Source of the DNA: an uncultured Bacteroidales bacterium
GTDB lineage: Bacteria > Bacteroidota > Bacteroidia > Bacteroidales > F082
Assembly (NCBI GenBank): GCA_947303335.1
Contig: CAMYYB010000002.1
Location: forward strand, 36,890 to 100,889
Reading direction: 5' to 3'
Length of the DNA stretch: 64,000 nt
The notes under the pieces were generated by a model. That model ran no database searches, was not told the origin of the DNA, and saw nothing but the letters and a program-made list of their open reading frames with translations. Below are positions 58,001 through 64,000 of this stretch, piece after piece. A program made the position numbers and the translations under genes. Each line of letters begins with the position of its first letter. Within the stretch, counting starts at the first letter, position 1.

Positions 58001-61000
58001 GGACTCAAGGTGACGCTCGGCTTCGGCATCCTTGGCGCCAGTGGTCAGTTCAACATCGTCGATGTAAATTTCATACTGGTCGTAGCTGTTGAAGTGACGG
58101 AAGGCGATGTACACATCCTGGCCAGCGTAAGCACTCAGGCTGACGCTGTGTGAACGCCAGTTCATATAACGCTCTCCGTTGTGACGGATTTGAGACTTAC
58201 CGGCATCGCCGTTCTTGGCAGAGCCTTCCCAAACGATAGTGAAGTCGGCAGGAGTCGGGTTGTTGACGGTAGCCACAGCCACACCAAAATGATCAGGATA
58301 GCTGTCATTGCCGTAATCAGCCCAGAAGTTCAGCACGGAGGAAGCCGTAATCGAATACTTTTGGTTGGTAACCAAGAAGTTGTTCGGATCATAGGAATCA
58401 TAGGTGCAGTCGGTGTAAGACGAAGAAACAGCAAAGCCATTGGAAGTGTTGTGACCCCAGCCAGTATAGTCATAGCAGGCGTAGGTCATGCTCTGTGAGC
58501 TGTGATACCAATTGTTGCCGTCACCATCAGCGTCGATTGCATTCCAGTTGCTAAAGCCATTCTCGAAATCATCGGTGAAGGTGGTAGTACCAGTGCCACC
58601 GCCTTGGCCGCCGCCACCGCCTTGGCCACCGCCAGGAGTACCCATGGCTCCCCACATGGCCCAACCAGTGCTGGATACATAGAGGTCTGATACACCGTAG
58701 ATGATCTCAATCATCACATAACGCAGGTCGGTGGGCTCCCAGATGCTCACGCTGTCCTCGATGGGCTCATAGCCGTCGAAGGTGATGTTCACCTTGTACT
58801 CACCCTTACGGAAGCTCTCGAAAGCATAGAAGCCGCTCTCGTCGAGAGTGATGTCGTAGCCGCCGTAGGTCTCCTGCTCATACTCGTTGTAATTCGTGAA
58901 GGTCACATTGATGCCTTCCGGGTTGTCGGCGCTGTTGAGCAGCACGTTGACGGTCACATCGCCTTCAAGGTACATATCCTTGTCGAGGCAGTTCGACCAG
59001 ATGGTCTCGCTCTCGCGCTCCTCAGCAAGCTGATTCAGGTTGTTGGTGTTGCCGCCACCACCGCCACTGCCGCCTGCACCTTCAACGATGGTGATGTCGT
59101 CGACATTAAGGATGAACTCATCGCTGCAATTGAAGTGACGGATAGCCACATAGCCATTGCCACTATAGGCACTCAGGTCAACAGTATATTCATACCAGTT
59201 GCCTTGGCGAATGTTACCATCGCGGCCAACAGTCTTCACAGTGGAGCTACCCTTTGCCGTCATCGTCCACTCTTGGATGGTAGTGAAGGCCGAAGCACTG
59301 GTGTTGCTGGTCGTAGAAACGGCCACGCCGAAGTGTTCAGCAGCATAGCTGGCATCTTGAGCGCAAGCATAGAAGGTAATGCTGCCGCCCAAAGCGATTT
59401 GAGGCGACACCAGATAGTTGTCAGGATACAAAGCTTGTCCGGTTTGGTTGGCATAAGAGCCTGAAATCACATAAGCCTCAGAAGAATTATGGCCAGTACC
59501 ACTCAGGTTGACACCGCTGTTGTGATAGATGCCAGGATTCGAACTCGAAACCCAACCATTACCATCACCGTCAGCATCGATGCTGGTCCAGCCAGCCATA
59601 GTGTTGTCATCGAAGTCGTAGGTCAAAGTGGCGCGGCTGTTGCCAACGTTGACAGGCTCGCTCCAATGGATAGGAGCAGCGATTTCTTCACCACGGTTGC
59701 CACTATACACAGCACCGACACCCCACTTGTAAACACCAGCCGGGAGGTCGTACCATTCAACGTCGATATAGACAGTGTCGGGCACCCAAACGGTGGCCAG
59801 GAACACGGTGTTCTCTTCAGTGTAAGGACCGTCGTTGTAGCAGTTGGTACGGTACACATTGTAGTGGTCAAGGCTACGGGTGTTTTCAGTAACGATGGAA
59901 GCGCCCTTTTCAGCGTTGGCATTAACGCAAATGGCGTCGTTGCTCTCCTCGCCCTTAGAGAAGGTGCGGAGCTTGCTGATAATCGGGTTGGCATCGGCAA
60001 TAGCGTTGTAGACATTGTCGGCGCTACCGACAGCCACGCTACGACCAGCACGGTTGGTGAACCATTGTCTCATGGTCCAGGTGCCATAGGTCAGGTGTTC
60101 CCAACCATTGCCACCTTCCCACCATGTGCCGAGGTCGTTCAGGTCGCCGCAGCAACCGGCAGGCCAGTTGCTCACGGTGGTGTTGGCCGTCCAGACAACC
60201 CAAATCGGGTCGTTACCGGTCACGTTGACAGGAGTCGTCAGATCCCAGTCAACCCAGGCGTTCTGGTTGCTCGGGACATCAACGGTGAGGGTGCTCACCA
60301 GCGTTCCGGCGGCAGGCTGAGTGCCACCAACATAGATACGGCAGGTGTAGTTGCCACCCACTGCACTGTACATGTTGTCAGAGAACAGAGAGACCTTCGT
60401 GATGTTCCAGCCAGCATAAGTGCTGTGCAGGAAGCTGGCGGGATACTCGTAAGCCCAGCTCGGGGTCGTGGTCAGGTTGCTGCCCACGGCGTTGTTGAAC
60501 TCGCTCTCGCAGTAGGTGTGCCAACCGGGTTGTGCAGGTTCGGGTCTCTTGTAGAAGTTGATGTAGTCGACATAGAAGCAGTCGTCGTTGCTGTTCACGC
60601 TGCTGTCCTTGGTATAGCTCCACTGGAAGGTGTGAGTACCAGCGGTGATGTCAAAGGTTCTCTCAGCCCAGCTGCCTGCACCAGACCAGTTGCCCTTCTC
60701 AACACCATCAATGTAGAAATGACCATAGTCATAGTTACTCTCAGAAGAAATCTTACCGAAGAAGCTCATCAGACCGTCTGCAGGAATCTCAACGGTGACC
60801 GTCATGTTGCTGGTCACACTGGCCACGCCGGCGCCGCCGCTCTTCATGCAATAGGTGCCTTCGTAAGGCTGGTTGGTGGTGATGCTCCAAGGATAGGTGG
60901 GATCAATCTGCCAGTCGAACATGCTGAAGTCTCCAGTCTCGAAATCTTCGATGATTTCGCCGCCAGGAAGGCCGCAGCCCCAGTAGACCTTCACGAACGG

Positions 61001-64000
61001 GCTGTTCGGATCCAGGCTGTCAGGATAGTACTCAGCAATCACAGCGCAGACCGGGTCGAAGTTCTCGTCGAGGATGTAGTCGATCGGGCTCGTGGTCTGG
61101 TTGTAAACCATGGCAATCGGGTTGCCCTGGACAGGCTCGTCGATGGTCTGGTAACCGTTGCAGCTGGCCGAGCCGTTGTAGGTACCGGCATAGATGTGGC
61201 CGCTGTAGTAGCCCTGGTTGTTCGTGGTGAAGTTGTAGGTGTGGCTCACACCGAACTCATCCTGGCCAACCATCGTCACGGTGGCGCCAGCGATGCCGGT
61301 GGTACCGTCCTGCTCGTACACGTGGCCGTTCACGTCGCCGTAGCCGGAGACCTTCACGTTCACGGTGTTCGAAGGAGCGGATTCGCCTTCATCGTACACT
61401 GCTGTTACATAATAGGTGTAGCCACCCATGTTGTAGGCCAGAGGCCCGTCGGTGTAGGTGGTGGCATTGATGTTGTTCGTCTGGGTGCTGCCGATGAGCT
61501 GACCGTCGCGGTACACGTTGTACTTGCGGTAGGTACGGTCGACAACAGCGTTCCAGCTGAGGACAATCTGCTCGTCGTTGAAGACGGTCTCGTCTGCAGC
61601 AACGAGGTTCTGAGGCACGTTGAGGTGGGTGGTGAAGCCCCAAACCGGGCTGCTCACGCCATCAGGGCATGCATCGTTGTTGAACTCCACTCTCCAGAAG
61701 TAGTTGGTGTTGTTCCACAGGTTGCGCACGGTGTAGCTCGTGGCCATCTGGTGGTCGGTGAAGCTGCCGTCCTCAGGATACATGACCGTCTGCGGGTGGT
61801 TCGGATCCGGATAGTAGGTGGTGCCGAAGATGAGACGCCAACCGGTGGCATACTCAGGAGCCATCCAGCGCAGGGTCACGCTGTTGGGCTCAACCTCGTC
61901 CTCGTTGTCAGCAGGCTGCGGGTTGAAGGCAAAGCCCTCGGCATTGATGGCCGGGCAAGGCATGTCGTCGACATTGATGAACACATCGTAGTCGGCCTGC
62001 GTGGCAGAAGCAACCAGATAGTAGGTGCCGGGAGCGATGGGCAGGTTCTCGATGACGGGACCCGCGCTGACGTTCAAGGCAGTACCGGGAGTCGGGGTAG
62101 GACCAGGAGTCGGGCCGGGAGTCGGAGTGCCGCCACCACCGCTGGTAGTTCCAGTGATGTTGATGTTGTCAATGGCGGTGCAGTAGCCGTAACCGTCGTA
62201 GCTCTCGAAGGCAATGTAGTAGGTGCCGTTCAGGTTACCCAGGTCTACAGTGGCCGTCGTCCAGATAGGATTAGACTGATACATGAACGAAGTGTAAGTC
62301 CAGGGACCGGTGGGGCTGGTGCCGTATAAAACCGAGAGGTCGTTATAGTCGCCGGACCAATCAGGAGTGGCATAGGCAAAGCTCACAGAAGCACCACTGC
62401 CGTCAAACTCGAGGGCGGGAGAGACGAGATAGTCTGAATCATAGTTGCCGTTACCATCGATGTAGAGCGAATAGCTGCCAGCATAAGCAGGAGCATAGCC
62501 ATAGTAGTCTTCAACATCAACATACCAGCTTTCGCTGGCACCATAGTAAGTCCAACCGGCAGGCATGTTGCCATCCTCGAAGTCGACAAGGTCGCGGCCA
62601 GCGCGGTCAGCGCGGTTGCCACCCTTCATGATGATGTTGGCGCGGTTCGTGGTGGTGCTCAAAGCGTAGTTCGTGGTACCAGCGCTGTAAGGCGTATTGT
62701 CTTGATAGACATAGCTTCCAGCGGTGAAACCGACGTTGCCGCACTGCCACTGGATAGCGCTGCTCCAGCTGCCATTGTTCATCTGAACCATAACAAGCAC
62801 ATTGCTCGAGCCGTCCCATGCGAAGCTGCCAGCGTTGAACACGAACTCGTTCCAACCGACAACCTCTTGGAAGTTACCGGTATAGACGAGGCTCATACCG
62901 CTACCGAGAGGCGAAGTGGCAGGAGCTTGGGTGTCAGCCACGTTGGCCATCCAAATGCTGATGTTCTGGATGTTGTAGCCGTAGGTGCTGTTGCTGAACC
63001 AGCTGATGCTGTTCATAGGAGCAGTGGTAACGCCAGCCTCAGCCAACTCAGTGCCAAGGTAGAGCTGCGTGCTCAGCGAGTAGTTATAGAGATAGTACAT
63101 CGGCAGATAGCCAGTCGTGCTGGTGCCATCGCCAATCTGAACCTCAAACGGAGTAGCAGCAGCACCGCCGCCGCCAGCAGCACTCAAGCCAGTGTAGTTG
63201 TTGGTAGCCATCGGGCCGCCTTCACCGTTGAAGTCCTCAGTGTAGAGGGCCACCTTACCGTTTTCGGCAAGCGTGTCAACGTAGGCATTGAGAATCATGT
63301 CAGTAGCCACCGTGAACTTATAGACGGCATCCTCACCCTCTTCGATTTCGGGGAAGGGAAGCGTGTAGTCGTTGTGCAGCACGGTAGGCGTAATCTGTGA
63401 AGGAACACCTTGATAGCTGAAGCCATCGGCGATAGTGCCGAAGTCGTAGGCCAATTCCCAAACATCCGGGATGGCGGGGTCGTAAGGCTCAACATTGATG
63501 TTCCAGATAGCGGCAGTACGGCCAGTGCCGTAGAGGGCCACCATCTGCCAGTCAGTGTTGCTGGAGGTTCCCGTAGCTAACTGAACGTCGATTTCTTGGT
63601 CGCGAGCAATCTGCACGGGAAGTTCAGGAGCCACGAGGGTGAAATACTCCTGAGGAGTCCAGTCAAGGGTGTGAATCGAGGTGTTAGCACCCGTGTTGCG
63701 AATCTGGAAGGTGAAAGGTTCCATCCAGCAACCATTCGGGCGAGGACCAACGTAAACGGTGTCAACGATTTCGCCATCCTGAACAGCGAAAATCTGTTCG
63801 CCAGCGCCAGCACCGCCACCAGGGGTGATTTCGATTTGGATGTTGGCACGGTAGTTCTGGGTATAGGTAGTACCCGTGTACGAACCCATGTTGTACGGGT
63901 CGGGATTGGCCGAGTCGCTGTGACCCGAAATCATACCACCCGTGACAGAGGTGTAGTAGAAGTAACGCGTGCTGTAGCCCGAGGTGTACTCGTGCATACC
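55088..64000 (-). CDS. Giant T9SS-secreted adhesin (partial; 5' end beyond window): cleaved-adhesin/choice-of-anchor-J modules, FN3-like, carboxypeptidase-regulatory-like and Gly/Pro linkers
   Basis: At least 2969 codons open to the window edge; repeats such as AGWTSIDADGDGNGW...YPDNYLVSPQI...AEHFGVAVSTT...VAIRHFNCSD.FILNVDDI; C-terminus MAVYPNPTKGNVTIEAAGMRHITVV...GMYTVRVVTENGVSTNLITVVR. Confidence 0.93.
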   Translation of the reverse strand, partial: GMHEYTSGYSTRYFYYTSVTGGMISGHSDSANPDPYNMGSYTGTTYTQNYRANIQIEITPGGGAGAGEQIFAVQDGEIVDTVYVGPRPNGCWMEPFTFQIRNTGANTSIHTLDWTPQEYFTLVAPELPVQIARDQEIDVQLATGTSSNTDWQMVALYGTGRTAAIWNINVEPYDPAIPDVWELAYDFGTIADGFSYQGVPSQITPTVLHNDYTLPFPEIEEGEDAVYKFTVATDMILNAYVDTLAENGKVALYTEDFNGEGGPMATNNYTGLSAAGGGGAAATPFEVQIGDGTSTTGYLPMYYLYNYSLSTQLYLGTELAEAGVTTAPMNSISWFSNSTYGYNIQNISIWMANVADTQAPATSPLGSGMSLVYTGNFQEVVGWNEFVFNAGSFAWDGSSNVLVMVQMNNGSWSSAIQWQCGNVGFTAGSYVYQDNTPYSAGTTNYALSTTTNRANIIMKGGNRADRAGRDLVDFEDGNMPAGWTYYGASESWYVDVEDYYGYAPAYAGSYSLYIDGNGNYDSDYLVSPALEFDGSGASVSFAYATPDWSGDYNDLSVLYGTSPTGPWTYTSFMYQSNPIWTTATVDLGNLNGTYYIAFESYDGYGYCTAIDNINITGTTSGGGGTPTPGPTPGPTPTPGTALNVSAGPVIENLPIAPGTYYLVASATQADYDVFINVDDMPCPAINAEGFAFNPQPADNEDEVEPNSVTLRWMAPEYATGWRLIFGTTYYPDPNHPQTVMYPEDGSFTDHQMATSYTVRNLWNNTNYFWRVEFNNDACPDGVSSPVWGFTTHLNVPQNLVAADETVFNDEQIVLSWNAVVDRTYRKYNVYRDGQLIGSTQTNNINATTYTDGPLAYNMGGYTYYVTAVYDEGESAPSNTVNVKVSGYGDVNGHVYEQDGTTGIAGATVTMVGQDEFGVSHTYNFTTNNQGYYSGHIYAGTYNGSASCNGYQTIDEPVQGNPIAMVYNQTTSPIDYILDENFDPVCAVIAEYYPDSLDPNSPFVKVYWGCGLPGGEIIEDFETGDFSMFDWQIDPTYPWSITTNQPYEGTYCMKSGGAGVASVTSNMTVTVEIPADGLMSFFGKISSESNYDYGHFYIDGVEKGNWSGAGSWAERTFDITAGTHTFQWSYTKDSSVNSNDDCFYVDYINFYKRPEPAQPGWHTYCESEFNNAVGSNLTTTPSWAYEYPASFLHSTYAGWNITKVSLFSDNMYSAVGGNYTCRIYVGGTQPAAGTLVSTLTVDVPSNQNAWVDWDLTTPVNVTGNDPIWVVWTANTTVSNWPAGCCGDLNDLGTWWEGGNGWEHLTYGTWTMRQWFTNRAGRSVAVGSADNVYNAIADANPIISKLRTFSKGEESNDAICVNANAEKGASIVTENTRSLDHYNVYRTNCYNDGPYTEENTVFLATVWVPDTVYIDVEWYDLPAGVYKWGVGAVYSGNRGEEIAAPIHWSEPVNVGNSRATLTYDFDDNTMAGWTSIDADGDGNGWVSSSNPGIYHNSGVNLSGTGHNSSEAYVISGSYANQTGQALYPDNYLVSPQIALGGSITFYACAQDASYAAEHFGVAVSTTSNTSASAFTTIQEWTMTAKGSSTVKTVGRDGNIRQGNWYEYTVDLSAYSGNGYVAIRHFNCSDEFILNVDDITIVEGAGGSGGGGGNTNNLNQLAEERESETIWSNCLDKDMYLEGDVTVNVLLNSADNPEGINVTFTNYNEYEQETYGGYDITLDESGFYAFESFRKGEYKVNITFDGYEPIEDSVSIWEPTDLRYVMIEIIYGVSDLYVSSTGWAMWGAMGTPGGGQGGGGGQGGGTGTTTFTDDFENGFSNWNAIDADGDGNNWYHSSQSMTYACYDYTGWGHNTSNGFAVSSSYTDCTYDSYDPNNFLVTNQKYSITASSVLNFWADYGNDSYPDHFGVAVATVNNPTPADFTIVWEGSAKNGDAGKSQIRHNGERYMNWRSHSVSLSAYAGQDVYIAFRHFNSYDQYEIYIDDVELTTGAKDAEAERHLESFKVLCTSLDGEPIFNTNVPADQPFCQLATDELIAGDHYICKVASVYSTGMSDWTECEWQYIPCENYAGTVNGVTVEGNEISWEYPGGSPTPGPGGQGDTFSVNFDDSQMPAGWTVIDGGSPAGYGWQIGSTKLGGTGNGHNGSADLILSQSYDNNYGVVYPDNWFISPAVTLASGSQFSFWACGQDAGYAAEHCGVFVSTTGTNPNDFTLVNEWTLSAKSSGEKATVRGTRDQGTWRQYTVDLSNYAGEGRHIAIRHFNCSDMFYLDVDDVELTAGAKSERAAWDLMMTFTAPEAAHYGVAYDGNNFYTSNWGYSSAAHNFYKYDLAGNMLEGFEIPGCGTLRGMTYDGTYFYGVANSSTVYCVDLAAHSVVSTFTSAYGAMRGITYDPARDGFWVIGNWSGNLTLIDRTGAIQQTGPAPESASDLAYYKDENDVEHVYCFNNGTNDVVDWVIGNGSMGGSVFNFSAVPGFNAGTSGGCTVGSFNGKVAFIGDIQQDPNLIGVYELRDDNTPAPVPTPTGDVLGAMIFADGEWEAFVEYPTNNYIYEGNAEEVCVRIVYNGTNNLPEGNIYFSMSCPECEPFTPTPGACEAGEPIHGDMHDGQVRVWWGEQPAAPIAEWLYYDDGANVDAIGLNGGGSFYWGFKIPANLLGNYAGCSVTKIAYYDYAAHTGVVRIYQGSNGNGPSSNMIGSYNYTANGTEDWVEWNITPAAFDNTQDLWIIMNNSDGGYVASVGNYTGDPNGTMISVDGTTWYTLNEATGGQLDGTWNLRCYVTNQAKGEAEAVEMPLPAVNGGELVNAGIAKGGSFNLNRNRANMVQYNVYRSTDNVDYEMIGMVPYVAGQTYYEYLDTPAAAGTYYYQVRAYYDDDCESEPALNAENPSINYVSVGYDDVAENSGMAVYPNPTKGNVTIEAAGMRHITVVSTLGQVVFDADVEGDSYIMNMSQYTAGMYTVRVVTENGVSTNLITVVR

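Noticed and set aside
59489-62329. 946-aa + strand ORF
   Set aside because: Fully antisense to the giant adhesin; composition is the mirror of its C/G-ending codons (V/A/H/R/D-rich), with no recognisable domain. An artefact of strong codon bias.
1-64000. tRNA, rRNA, transposase or integrase genes
   Set aside because: None recognised by eye on either strand; a tRNAscan/ISfinder run would be needed to exclude degenerate copies.

Overview
This is a 64-kb stretch of a Bacteroidales-type chromosome. The assignment rests on TAnnTTTG -7 promoter elements, type IX secretion (T9SS) type-A C-terminal sorting domains, and gene content. Most of the window is ordinary housekeeping and envelope genes: 5'-nucleotidase, AlgI/AlgJ-like O-acetylation pair, MATE exporter, ElbB, Stealth phosphotransferase + GT2, enoyl-CoA hydratase, QueG, MltF, PlsC-like, RluA-type synthases, LysE, GH3, THUMP methyltransferase, PHP phosphatase, PurC, PhoH, SAM hydrolase, PAP2, Ddl, PASTA protein, MerR, M23 and AlaS. 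About 23 kb encodes four T9SS cargo proteins. Three of these are giants: a 2451-aa FN3 protein, a ~1690-aa C25 gingipain-like peptidase, and a >2969-aa adhesin cut by the window edge. The most interesting signals are: (i) a ~170-aa module present six times, plus one truncated copy, across the three giants; (ii) a ~180-nt rod-like structured RNA or leader at ~25.48-25.66 kb with a competing terminator-like pairing; (iii) intergenic repeats with an exact 22-bp period at three loci, two of them related in sequence; (iv) a DUF6922-like/AbiEii-like pair bracketed by 60-bp direct repeats and a T9SS sorting-domain remnant; (v) an 11-bp-period iteron-like array near 24.5 kb; and (vi) small gene remnants (GT2 stub, PIN toxin C-terminus, lipocalin C-terminus). 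I found no tRNA, rRNA, CRISPR array or intact transposase. All calls come from reading the sequence and supplied ORFs; no database search was run.
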